From: Planctomycetaceae bacterium | GTDB lineage: Bacteria; Planctomycetota; Planctomycetia; Planctomycetales; Planctomycetaceae | Length of the DNA: 64,000 nucleotides | Assembly: GCA_017795105.1 (NCBI GenBank) | Contig: CP051247.1 | Coordinates: 4,806,001-4,870,000 of the forward strand | Direction of reading: 5' to 3' | Shown: positions 50,240 through 58,629 of the stretch, one piece after another | Layout: every line of letters starts with the position of its first letter | Position numbering within the stretch: the stretch's first letter is position 1 | Notes under the pieces: generated by a model | The model's input: the letters and a program-made list of their open reading frames with translations, nothing else | Told to the model about the DNA's origin: nothing | Database searches by the model: none | Position numbers and translations under genes: made by a program

Positions 50240-51409
50240 TCAGGGTTTGAGGACGACTTTGATGCAGTCATCTTCTTTTTCCATGAACGTGCGGTACATC
50301 TCGGGGGCCCGTTCGAGCGGCATGCGATGCGTGATCAGATACGACGGATCGAGTTCCCCTTCTCGAATGTACTCAAGCAGCTTGGGCAGGTAACGATGGA
50401 CGTGAGTCTGGCCCATCTTCAGTTCCAGCCCTTTGGCAAACGAAACGCCGAGCGGGAACTTATCGAGGAATGCTCCGTAGACGCCGGGAATCGATACGGT
50501 TCCCCCCTTACGGCAACTGTGAATGACCTGTCGAGCCACGTGCCCCCGATCGGTCGAGAGCATCATTTTCTCCTTGGCCAGATCGTACCAGGCATCGAGC
50601 GTCATCCCGTGGGCTTCGGAGCCGACCGCGTCGATACAGGCATCGGGACCGCGGCCGGACGTCATCTCCTGCAGCGTTTCGAAGACGTCGACTTCTTCGT
50701 AGTTGATCGTGGTCGCGCCGGTGTATTCTCGGGCGAGCCGCAGACGTTCGGGGAAGCGGTCGATGCCGATCACACGTCCTGCTCCCAGCTTCCGGGCACT
50801 CCACATGGCAAACTGGCCAACGGGCCCACATCCCCAGACGGCGACCGTATCACCTTCTTTGATGTTGCAGTTTTCCGCCGCCATGTATCCGGTCGGGAAG
50901 ATGTCGGAGAGAAAGAGAACCTGTTCGTCGTCGAGGCCGTCGGGAACTTTGATCGGTCCCACGTCAGCAAACGGAACACGGACATATTCGGCCTGTCCGC
51001 CCGCGTATCCGCCCAGCATATGCGAGTAACCGAACAGGCCGGATGGCGAATGTCCGTAAATTTTCTCCGCCATCGCGGCGTTCGGATTCGAATTGTCGCA
51101 GAGTGAATACAGGTCGTGATTACAGAAATAGCACCCGCCGCAAGCGATCGTGAACGGTACAACGACGCGGTCTCCCACGCTGAGGTTGGTCACTTCCGAA
51201 CCAAGGGCCACAACCTCACCCATGAACTCGTGCCCAAGAATATCGCCCGACTCCATCGTCGGGATGCGGTTCACATACAGATGCAAATCTGATCCACAGA
51301 TCGCGGTCAGCGAGATCTTCACGATGGCGTCACGGGGATTGACGATTTGAGGATCGGGAACATTCTCGACGCGGACGTCTTCCTTACCGTGCCAGGTGAC
51401 CGCTTTCAT
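50240..51409 (-). CDS. Zinc-dependent alcohol dehydrogenase, MDR superfamily
   Basis: 389 residues. The catalytic-zinc Cys lies in LTAICGSDLH and the GHE motif in GHEFMGEVVALGSEVTNLSV. The four structural-zinc Cys are in CGGCYFCNHDLYSLC. The cofactor-binding motif is VWGCGPVGQFA. It resembles glutathione-independent formaldehyde dehydrogenase-type or threonine-dehydrogenase-like enzymes of the zinc MDR group. The likely reaction is NAD-linked oxidation of an alcohol or aldehyde. It heads the pair with the SDR gene; a terminator lies just upstream of its start, separating it from the SRPBCC gene. Confidence 0.95.
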   Translation of the reverse strand: MKAVTWHGKEDVRVENVPDPQIVNPRDAIVKISLTAICGSDLHLYVNRIPTMESGDILGHEFMGEVVALGSEVTNLSVGDRVVVPFTIACGGCYFCNHDLYSLCDNSNPNAAMAEKIYGHSPSGLFGYSHMLGGYAGGQAEYVRVPFADVGPIKVPDGLDDEQVLFLSDIFPTGYMAAENCNIKEGDTVAVWGCGPVGQFAMWSARKLGAGRVIGIDRFPERLRLAREYTGATTINYEEVDVFETLQEMTSGRGPDACIDAVGSEAHGMTLDAWYDLAKEKMMLSTDRGHVARQVIHSCRKGGTVSIPGVYGAFLDKFPLGVSFAKGLELKMGQTHVHRYLPKLLEYIREGELDPSYLITHRMPLERAPEMYRTFMEKEDDCIKVVLKP

Positions 51410-51436
51410 GGTTAACTCCTTCAGCGTGTGGTGTGT

Positions 51437-51477
51437 TTAAAAAGGCTTCAGGACCGGCCTCTCGGCAGATCCTGAAG
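51437..51477 (-). terminator. Intrinsic terminator after the SRPBCC gene
   Basis: On the minus strand CTTCAGGA (51470-51477) pairs with TCCTGAAG (51446-51453) around a GC-rich inner part, followed by a CC and five T. Confidence 0.75.
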
Positions 51478-51487
51478 TCATGTGCGG

Positions 51488-52249
51488 TCAAACCTTTTGA
51501 GAAGAACGCTGAGCATTGGTCGCGATCTCGCCCGCTTCACAAATCTGCTTGAAGCGACGCAGGTCTTCCTGCAAATCGTCCTCCAGTCCCTGGCCAACGA
51601 GATGTGCAAGCTGGGCAACCATGTTTCCGCCTGGGGGATCGTACTTGAGAGAGACCTCGAGATCGGTCCCTTCTCCGGTGCTCGACTCATGGAAGTGCAC
51701 GGATCCGGCGGTATCGACCTGAGATCCCGGCAGCGACTGCCAGGCGATGACTTCGCCCGGTTTGTCGGTGATGATCTCGGCTTCCCATTCCAGTGTTTGC
51801 CCCATCGGTGCCTGAGCGGTCCAGTGCGAACGTTCGTTGTCGATGTTCCGGACCGAAATCAGATGACTCATGACATTGGGCAGATTGCCGAAATCTCTCC
51901 AGAACTCATAGAGCTCCTGGCGGTCTCGGTTGATGTGGGTTGACCACGTGACGCGACGTCCGTGTTGAGCGCGGACGCCAGGGCGATCGACATGGTCTTC
52001 ATTCGTGTTGATTCCCAACTGGTCGTAGACCATGCAGTGGCCGGTCCAGCCACGGTAGAGCAGCGAACCTCCCGCCAGCATGCCGAGCCACGATCCGCGG
52101 CGAAGCCCATACAGGAAGACAGCTCCCCCCCCGATCAGGGAAGCCCATTGTTCTTTTCGACTGACGTTCTCAGTCGAGCAGCAGGAGGACGATGTTGATT
52201 GACGCTGCGGATGGGAGAACGATTTATCGGTCAGCATGGACATGCTCAT
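51488..52249 (-). CDS. SRPBCC-domain protein with N-terminal membrane segment
   Basis: 253 residues starting at an ATG after AAAGGA. Residues 30-75 hold a DUF2892-like hydrophobic part (IGGGAVFLYGLRRGSWLGML). From about residue 95 a START-like SRPBCC (polyketide cyclase/dehydrase) domain follows: VTWSTHINRDRQELYEFWRD, then EWEAEIITDKPGEVIAWQSL. Such domains bind lipids or other hydrophobic ligands. The fusion of DUF2892-type and SRPBCC parts is known in stress-related clusters. A terminator follows. Confidence 0.9.
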   Translation of the reverse strand: MSMSMLTDKSFSHPQRQSTSSSCCSTENVSRKEQWASLIGGGAVFLYGLRRGSWLGMLAGGSLLYRGWTGHCMVYDQLGINTNEDHVDRPGVRAQHGRRVTWSTHINRDRQELYEFWRDFGNLPNVMSHLISVRNIDNERSHWTAQAPMGQTLEWEAEIITDKPGEVIAWQSLPGSQVDTAGSVHFHESSTGEGTDLEVSLKYDPPGGNMVAQLAHLVGQGLEDDLQEDLRRFKQICEAGEIATNAQRSSQKV

Positions 52250-52339
52250 GGCGAATTCCTTTTGTCGAAGCTCGACGTCGTGTTATGAAAACCGGCTGCG
52301 AACAGACGTAGCCGGGGAGCTTGTTGTATTCCGCTTGAT

Positions 52340-53350
52340 TTATCGCCGCGGACGCAGCGTTCCGAGCAGTGCCGCGGTAGCCAGCCCGACCGAGGCCAGT
52401 AATGCTCCCGTCGCAACGGGATGAGTTACTGCTCGGGTATAAAGACTGCTGTTCATAACCATTCCCGGATGACTGCCGCGAACGCTTCCGTCCCGACCCG
52501 GCCCGGCCAGTGCTCCGACGGTATCTCGAGCCGGCTCGCTTCGTTGTTGCTGCTGCATGAGATAACGTTCTCCCACCCAGTCGAACATTCGGGGCATAAC
52601 CGAAGCAGCGGTTGTCATGACTTTTCCGGCTCCCCCCACGTTGATATCCCGGCACTTGTGTTCGGCGGCGTACAGAATGGCTCGCGCGACTTCCGCTGGC
52701 GGATAGACCGGATCGGGCAGCCGGGGCTCGCGAGGCATGTAGTTGCGGGCGTGCTGAGGGAACGGTGTGTCGATCGAAGCCGGTTTAATCAGTGTCAGCG
52801 AGATCGGAAGTTCTTCTTCCTCCAGTTCCATCCGCAGGGCATCGGTAAATCCTTTCACCGCGTGCTTCGTTGCTGAGTACATTCCCTGAAGCGGAATCGA
52901 GACATCCGAAGCGATACTTCCGAGGTTGACGATCGCTCCTCCTTCCCTTTCCAGATAGCTGGCCGCCGTAAGCGAACCGTAAACGAGCCCCCAGAAGTTG
53001 ATATCGAACAGCTGACGCAGATCATCTTCGGAGATGTCCCGGAGCCTCCCGACGATCGAGAGACCAGCATTATTCACCCAGGTGTCGATCCGGCCATACT
53101 TCGCGACGGCAGCCCGCGCGAGCGATTCGACCTGATCCCGCTGAGACACATCCGTCTCGACTGCAATTGCAGATCCGCCCCGCTGACAGATCTCGTCTTC
53201 CAGTTCCTGCAGGGCTCCGGCATTCCGTGCCGCCAGGACCACGCAGGCTCCCCGTTCGGCAGCCATACGAGCGGTCATGAGGCCGATTCCGCTCGATGCC
53301 CCCGTGATCACAATAACCTGCTTACTGATTGGCTTGAGCTTAAGACTCAT
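52340..53350 (-). CDS. SDR-family oxidoreductase with C-terminal membrane segment
   Basis: 336 residues. Cofactor motif TGASSGIG, NNAGLS, Ser in VNLGSIAS and catalytic YSATK are all present. The C-terminal 100 residues depart from standard SDRs and end in a hydrophobic helix (HPVATGALLASVGLATAALL) and a basic tail. It is thus anchored by its C-terminus, while the SDR at 49171 is anchored by its N-terminus. Gene order suggests the SRPBCC protein as partner. The substrate is unknown. Confidence 0.93.
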   Translation of the reverse strand: MSLKLKPISKQVIVITGASSGIGLMTARMAAERGACVVLAARNAGALQELEDEICQRGGSAIAVETDVSQRDQVESLARAAVAKYGRIDTWVNNAGLSIVGRLRDISEDDLRQLFDINFWGLVYGSLTAASYLEREGGAIVNLGSIASDVSIPLQGMYSATKHAVKGFTDALRMELEEEELPISLTLIKPASIDTPFPQHARNYMPREPRLPDPVYPPAEVARAILYAAEHKCRDINVGGAGKVMTTAASVMPRMFDWVGERYLMQQQQRSEPARDTVGALAGPGRDGSVRGSHPGMVMNSSLYTRAVTHPVATGALLASVGLATAALLGTLRPRR

Positions 53351-53813
53351 CTCTCAGGATTCCTTCCGGCATGGTGGGGATGCACGTTCTCTGCAATGTT
53401 GTTGAGGTCGACTTTCGCAAACCGTATGCCGTGAAGGGCGATTCGCATCGGACGAGCGAATAACTCGCTACACGCGGCTTCAGTCGCCGCGCAGAACGAA
53501 TTCCGGCAGCCACAGTCTTTAGGAGCACCAATAAACGAATCACTGCTCGCAAACTGATCATGGCGGATCATGAGAAAGCAGCGGGCGGGACTGATGCGGT
53601 AAAGCGCAGAGCCTGTTCGACGTCGAAAACCGGCTTCGCCGCAGTGGAGAATGAGAGGCTCAGTCGGACCGGCTGGGGAGACGGTTAAGCGGTATGAAGT
53701 TTGCGGGAAGGCCGAACCAAAGATGCAGTTCGCGGAAATATTGAGATGGTGAACGCCTGCTGTCTCCAGAATCCTGCGAGGCGGGCGATAATTCCTGTGG
53801 AGGAGGTTTCCCG
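53351..53813. other. Divergent intergenic region between the redox cluster and its plus-strand neighbours
   Basis: About 460 bases without a convincing gene. A minus-strand open frame here lacks a ribosome-binding site and codon pattern. A GATCATG direct repeat near 53558-53574 is the only structure noticed. It should hold promoters for both flanking genes. Confidence 0.5.
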
Positions 53814-54281
53814 ATGGAGTTGCCCTCAACAGTCGGTCGTGTTCCCGCACATACTGCCGACGAGATCAATGCTCAGATTCAGAGGCAGACCGAGCAGAGT
53901 ATCGGTCGGTGCGCCGCTCAGGGGCCTGATGCGACGTCGAGACGGCTGCGAGAACTCGATGAGGAATGGGACATCGAGCGGACGCTGGAGGCGAACGCCG
54001 CAACCCTGTCCCTTGTCGGGCTTGGTCTCGGCACGTTTGTCGACCGCCGGTTCTATGCTTTGCCAGCAGCCGTCGCTGGATTTCTGCTGCAGCATGCGTT
54101 GCAGGGCTGGTGTCCGCCGGTGCCTGTTTTCAGGCGTTTCGGCTTTCGCACACAATCTGAAATCGAGCAGGAACGTTATGCGCTGAAAGCTCTTCGTGGT
54201 GACTTCGAGGGAGTCTCACATTCAACCGGACTGACCGCCTATCCGGATGTGGAAAAGGCGACCAGAGCCGTTCGTCGATAG
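53814..54281 (+). CDS. DUF2892-like small membrane protein
   Basis: 155 residues. GGAGGAGG stands eight bases before the ATG. A charged N-terminal part (ELDEEWDIERTLEANAA) precedes two hydrophobic segments (TLSLVGLGLGTFVDRRFYAL and PAAVAGFLLQHALQGWCPPV), then RRFGFRTQSEIEQERYALKA. The Gly-rich pair and the WCPP element recall DUF2892/YgaP-type inner-membrane domains. It is related in type to the N-terminus of the SRPBCC protein across the divergent gap, suggesting shared function. Confidence 0.88.
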   Translation: MELPSTVGRVPAHTADEINAQIQRQTEQSIGRCAAQGPDATSRRLRELDEEWDIERTLEANAATLSLVGLGLGTFVDRRFYALPAAVAGFLLQHALQGWCPPVPVFRRFGFRTQSEIEQERYALKALRGDFEGVSHSTGLTAYPDVEKATRAVRR

Positions 54282-54366
54282 GAGTTCGGACTGACGTTGA
54301 GTCAACGCGAGTCAACGGACGTCATTCACGAGTTGTCTCTGTCGTAATGACGGAAGGAGTCACAAC

Positions 54367-54636
54367 ATGAAATGGCAATCGGCGACCCTGCTCGGTGAAG
54401 CAGCAGGATCAGTTACCCAATTCCTCCTGACAGCCGCACGGGATGCGGGGATTGGAGATCAATTAGCGGCGGGAGCCTTCACGGACAACTTGGGAATCAC
54501 GTTGCTTTCGCTACTCCCGATTCCGATTGTGATCGGTGCCGTGGCAGTCGTGCATTATGCGTTCCCGGAAGACGACAACGAGCTGTCGGGAGGACTCTGG
54601 TCAGAGCCCGGCGACTGCGAGATGTATTCTTCGTAA
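54367..54636 (+). CDS. Small membrane protein, unknown family
   Basis: 89 residues. GGAAGGAG lies seven bases before the ATG. One clear membrane helix (LLSLLPIPIVIGAVAVVHYA) sits in the middle, with an amphipathic N-terminal part and an acidic C-terminus. It follows the DUF2892-like gene by 85 bases on the same strand and is probably co-expressed. The family was not recognised. Confidence 0.8.
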   Translation: MKWQSATLLGEAAGSVTQFLLTAARDAGIGDQLAAGAFTDNLGITLLSLLPIPIVIGAVAVVHYAFPEDDNELSGGLWSEPGDCEMYSS

Positions 54637-54669
54637 TCGTTTCTGCCTGACCAGGGAGACGCGATGAGC

Positions 54670-55755
54670 TTACGGACGCCAGACCCGAACCCGATGGTTG
54701 GAGCTGTCTCCGATGTAGACTTCGCCTTCCGGTCCGAAGCAGACGCTGTGCGGACGGTTGAGGCGGCAGTTGGACGGTACGCCGTCCGGGCCGTCCCCTT
54801 TCTTTCCGTTGCCGACGAGCGTCGTGATCACTCGGGTTTCCGCATCAATCCAGCGGATGGTGTGGCTTTCGGTGTCGGCGATGATCACGTTTCCGCGACT
54901 GTCGACAGCGATGCCTTTGGGGCCTGCAAGACGCGCTCGCCTTGCCGGGCCTCCATCACCGCTGTATCCATTCTTCCCGCCGACGCCGGCGACGTGAGTA
55001 ATCTGCTCAGTCTTGAGGTCGATCTTGTAGACCGCATTCCCTTCCCGTAACGCCAGCCACATCGACTCGCCATCGTAAAAGAGGGCACGCGGGCCACTCA
55101 CAGGAATTGAACCGAGAGTCGCGTTCGCGGGCAGCGGTTTCTTTTCTCCGTTGCCAAGGATCGTGGTGACAATCCCCGTTTTTGCATCAACTTTGCGAAG
55201 GCGGTGATTCGAAATATCGCAGATGTAGAGGTTCCCGGCGTCATCGAAATCGATGGAGTGAGGACGATCGAACTTCGCTTTTGTGGCCGGTCCGTCGTCG
55301 CCGGAGAATCCTTTCTGACCTGTCCCGGCGACGGTCGAGATCGTTCCGTCGCGATCGACCTTCCGTACGATGTGGTTCATCATTTCTACGAAGAACATGT
55401 TGCCCTGTTCGTCGAAGCGAACTTCGTAGGGTTCGAACAGCTGCGCTTTCGTCGCCGGACCGCCATCGCCCGAGTAGCCGGCCTTGCCGGTCCCGGCGAC
55501 AGTCGTCACTTCATGCGTTTTCAGGTCGATGCGGCGGACCGTATGGTTCTTGGTCTCGCAGACATACAGGGCTCCATCGGGGCCGACGACCACGCCGAAC
55601 GGTTCGTTCGATGTCGCCTGGCCGGCCTTCCCGCCATCGCCACTGTAGCCGGGCGTTCCGTTGCCGAGCAGGGTGACGGCTTCAGCAGCCGAGAGGGAAT
55701 TCGTAGCCAGCGAGAACAGAAACGCGACGAGCAGGATGCGGGAGAACGTTCTCAT
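54670..55755 (-). CDS. NHL-repeat beta-propeller protein, exported
   Basis: About 361 residues from the ATG at 55755 with a signal peptide (ILLVAFLFSLATNSLSA). Four or more NHL units repeat phrases such as VTTVAGTGKAGYSGDGGPAT and ISTVAGTGQKGFSGDDGPAT, followed by blade strands like DEQGNMFFVEMMNHIVRKVD. The structure is a six-bladed propeller used for protein or ligand binding; enzymatic cases exist. The role is unknown. It starts 29 bases after the stop of the M41-like gene on the same strand. Confidence 0.92.
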   Translation of the reverse strand: MRTFSRILLVAFLFSLATNSLSAAEAVTLLGNGTPGYSGDGGKAGQATSNEPFGVVVGPDGALYVCETKNHTVRRIDLKTHEVTTVAGTGKAGYSGDGGPATKAQLFEPYEVRFDEQGNMFFVEMMNHIVRKVDRDGTISTVAGTGQKGFSGDDGPATKAKFDRPHSIDFDDAGNLYICDISNHRLRKVDAKTGIVTTILGNGEKKPLPANATLGSIPVSGPRALFYDGESMWLALREGNAVYKIDLKTEQITHVAGVGGKNGYSGDGGPARRARLAGPKGIAVDSRGNVIIADTESHTIRWIDAETRVITTLVGNGKKGDGPDGVPSNCRLNRPHSVCFGPEGEVYIGDSSNHRVRVWRP

Positions 55756-55783
55756 CAGTGGCCTTTCGATGGGGAGATTGAGT

Positions 55784-56257
55784 TCAGAGCCAGTCCGCCA
55801 TGATATCCATGATCTCTTCAGCCTCAAGCGTTTCGTGAGCCACGAGGTGATCGACCAGAGCCGCGGTCGCGGCCCAGCCGGAGTCGCTGTCGAAAAAACG
55901 ATAGAGCTCCAGGGCTGTCTGTTCAATGTACTGCATGCGAGGACGGTCTTCTTTGAACAGCTTTCCGGCCCACCGCCAGGCGTCCCGCCAGTCCATCGCC
56001 CATTCCGGCACCACGGCGGGATGAAACGGCTCCTGACGATAAATCATCTCGGCGACCGGACCGGCCAGCGCAACCTTCACCCGATTCTCCACGCCGCTTT
56101 TGGTCAGCGGGCCATCGGGCCAGCAGATGGTCACATCGCCGTAGCGTTCCGGGCCGTCGTCCCAGTCGGGATCGATCGTCATCGACTCCACTCGAGCGCC
56201 CAGCAGGCAGGCCATGACGGCATGGCCGGCTTCGTGATAGGCATTCAGTTCATCCAT
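55784..56257 (-). CDS. Free-standing M41-like metallopeptidase domain
   Basis: About 157 residues. The zinc motif HEAGH lies at residues 8-12 (AYHEAGHAVMACLLG), as in FtsH, and a downstream helix (VALAGPVAEMIYRQ) matches the M41 region between the zinc motif and the third ligand. The AAA+ ATPase and membrane helices of FtsH are missing, so this is the protease part alone. Such orphan domains are known in planctomycetes and cyanobacteria, some inactive, but here the HExxH is intact. A TTG start at 56287 is an alternative. Confidence 0.85.
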   Translation of the reverse strand: MDELNAYHEAGHAVMACLLGARVESMTIDPDWDDGPERYGDVTICWPDGPLTKSGVENRVKVALAGPVAEMIYRQEPFHPAVVPEWAMDWRDAWRWAGKLFKEDRPRMQYIEQTALELYRFFDSDSGWAATAALVDHLVAHETLEAEEIMDIMADWL

Positions 56258-56391
56258 GGTCAGTTCGTTCTTCAGGTTGGAAAGCAATTGGGCAAAAACC
56301 GGCCCGTCTCTTGTCCCTTCGCGACAGAGTTGGCAGAGTATAACGACCTGCCGGCAAACTCCTCATGCTTTCCTCACGCGAAAGGGCTGCC

Positions 56392-57825
56392 ATGTTCTCT
56401 CCGAAACGGATGCTGCTGCTGACTCTTCTGGTCTGCGTTCCCGCCAGTCTCTCCGCTGCCGATGCCGAGGGCAAGAAACAGTTTCTTGCCGGAGCCGCGA
56501 CCAGCAATATTACGCCTCCACTGGGCGAACCGATTGTCGGTGGCTGGGCCCCCGTGCCAGCTCGCAACATTCACGATGAACTCCACGCCCGTTGTCTGGT
56601 CCTGAACGATGGCAACACGAAGGTCGCATTCGTCGTCTGCGATATTCTCTATATCGCCCGCGAGGTCTGCGACGAAGCACGGCAACTGATTGCCGAAGAG
56701 ACCGATATCCCCGCCGCGAACATCCTCATCTCCGGCACGCATACGCATTCCGCCACGCCGGCGACGAGTGAGAACTACCGGCCGTTCCTTGTTCGACGAA
56801 TTGCGGACGGGGTTCGCCGTGCGATGGAGAATCAGGTTCCGGCCCGCATTGGCTGGGGTTCAGTCGACGAGCCGAGCGCGGTCTTTAATCGCCGCTGGTA
56901 CACGACCGATCCGGAACAGCTCAAAAATCCTTTCGGCGGAATGGACAAGGTGCGGATGAATCCGTCCCGCGGATCGGCAACACTCATTCGTCCCGCCGGC
57001 CCGATCGATCCGGAAGTTTCGTTCCTCATTGTGCAGACTGCCGAAGGGAAGCCGCTGTCGCTGCTGGCGAATTACTCGCTGCACTACGTTGGGGGAGTCC
57101 GCAGTGGAGAAGTGTCCGCCGATTATTTCGGCATCTTTTCCCGCCGAATCGCCGAACTGCTGGGCGCCTCAGGCCCCGATTCCGGCTTCGTCGGGATGAT
57201 GTCCAATGGAACAAGTGGCGACATCAATAACATCAACTTCAAGGAAAAAGGAGAACGCCGGGCGCCGTACGAACAGATGACAAGAGTCGCCGAAACGATT
57301 GCTCAACGGGTCTATGAGGCTCAGAAAGAAGTCGAGTATCAGGACTGGGTTCCGCTGGGAGCCGCGACTCGGGAACTGACTTTGAAGCATCGCAAACCCG
57401 ATGAGGCGATGCAGAAATACTTCGCCGAGATTATGAAGCAGCCGGAAGACAAAGTCGTTTATCATCGCCACGAACGGACGTATGCCGGCCGGGTGCAGAA
57501 GCTGCTCGACGGTCCCGATTCCAGCGACATCCTGCTGCAGGTCATCCGCATCGGCGATCTGTGCATCCCCGCGATTCCGTTTGAAACCTTCGCCGAGATC
57601 GGACTGGAGCTCAAAGAAAAGTCGCCGTTCGAAGATACCTTCACCATTGAGCTGGCCAATGGAGCCGGCGGGTATCTGCCGACGCCGGAGCAGCACGAGT
57701 TGGGCGGCTACGAAACCTGGATGGGAACGAACCGGGTTCAGCTCGATGCTTCGGAGAAGATTACCGAAGTTCTGTTTGATCTGATGGCCGACCTGCATGA
57801 AACGCAGAAGGTCGCCGCCGACTGA
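56392..57825 (+). CDS. Neutral/alkaline ceramidase-like protein, exported
   Basis: About 477 residues from the ATG at 56392 (AAAGGG upstream) with a signal peptide. The N-terminal ceramidase_alk region shows AGAATSNITPPLGEPIVGGW, VVCDILYIAREVCDEARQLI and the metal-ligand motif SGTHTHSATPATSE. LLANYSLHYVGGVRSGEVSA holds another conserved His. Neutral ceramidases split ceramide into sphingosine and fatty acid. The planctomycetal homologues are shorter than full ceramidases and lack the C-terminal immunoglobulin-like part, so the substrate may differ. Confidence 0.9.
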   Translation: MFSPKRMLLLTLLVCVPASLSAADAEGKKQFLAGAATSNITPPLGEPIVGGWAPVPARNIHDELHARCLVLNDGNTKVAFVVCDILYIAREVCDEARQLIAEETDIPAANILISGTHTHSATPATSENYRPFLVRRIADGVRRAMENQVPARIGWGSVDEPSAVFNRRWYTTDPEQLKNPFGGMDKVRMNPSRGSATLIRPAGPIDPEVSFLIVQTAEGKPLSLLANYSLHYVGGVRSGEVSADYFGIFSRRIAELLGASGPDSGFVGMMSNGTSGDINNINFKEKGERRAPYEQMTRVAETIAQRVYEAQKEVEYQDWVPLGAATRELTLKHRKPDEAMQKYFAEIMKQPEDKVVYHRHERTYAGRVQKLLDGPDSSDILLQVIRIGDLCIPAIPFETFAEIGLELKEKSPFEDTFTIELANGAGGYLPTPEQHELGGYETWMGTNRVQLDASEKITEVLFDLMADLHETQKVAAD

Positions 57826-57900
57826 TTTAATCTCGTTTAATGTTTGAGCCGGAGGACTTCGCTGCTCGGGTCACGGCATCTCTTGATCTGGTGCTGCGAA

Positions 57901-58581
57901 ATGCATTTTCAGGTTCTTGCAACCGATTACGACGGAACGATTGCGCACGACAGCCGCGTTGACGAGGCGACGCTGCAGAGTTTGCGGCTTCTCAAAAAGT
58001 CGGGCCGAAAGCTCGTGCTCGTGAGCGGAAGGCAGCTGGAATCGCTGCAGGGCGACTTTGCCCATCTCGATCTTTTCGATCTCGCGGTCCTCGAAAACGG
58101 AGCCCTGTTGTTCGATCCGGCTACGGGTGAGGAGTCAACTCTGGTGGCCCCTCCGCCGCCGGAGTATGTCGCGCGACTTCGGGAACGCGGCCTGAGTAAT
58201 CTGGCTCTCGGTCGTGCGATTATCGCCGGCAGGGTGCCCGATCATGAGATCATGTTCGAGACGATTCGCGAGCTGAATCTCGAACTGCAGGTTATCTTCA
58301 ACAAAGCGGACGTCATGGTCCTTCCGACCGGCGTCAACAAAGCGACCGGTTTGCGGGTGGCTCTGGATCAGCTCGGCTGCTCAGCCTGGAATACGGTCGG
58401 CGTTGGAGATGCCGAGAATGATGAAAGTCTGTTCGAGTTCTGCGGACTCTCCGTAGCCGTGGCGAATGCATTGCCAGCGGTGAAGGAGATGGCCGATCTG
58501 GTGATGGATCACGAACGGGGAGCCGGCGTCATGCAGTTGATCGAGCGGATGCTGGCGACAGACCTGCAGAATCATCGATAA
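57901..58581 (+). CDS. HAD-IIB (Cof-type) phosphatase
   Basis: About 226 residues from the ATG at 57901. HAD motif I is ATDYDGTIAHD with both Asp residues, motif II VLVSGRQ, the Lys in GVNKATGLRVAL, and motif IV GVGDAENDESLFEF. The cap is of type IIB as in sucrose-phosphate phosphatase or trehalose/mannosylglycerate phosphatases. It likely removes phosphate from a sugar phosphate in the cytoplasm. It stands 76 bases after the ceramidase-like gene. Confidence 0.92.
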   Translation: MHFQVLATDYDGTIAHDSRVDEATLQSLRLLKKSGRKLVLVSGRQLESLQGDFAHLDLFDLAVLENGALLFDPATGEESTLVAPPPPEYVARLRERGLSNLALGRAIIAGRVPDHEIMFETIRELNLELQVIFNKADVMVLPTGVNKATGLRVALDQLGCSAWNTVGVGDAENDESLFEFCGLSVAVANALPAVKEMADLVMDHERGAGVMQLIERMLATDLQNHR

Positions 58582-58629
58582 CGACGTTGGACGTTAACGC
58601 ACACGACGAAAACCGGGAAGCGCTCCACC

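Noticed and set aside
53347..53850. Minus-strand 167-codon open frame in the divergent gap
   Set aside because: No ribosome-binding site, Cys- and Arg-rich without pattern, and it would cover both promoters.
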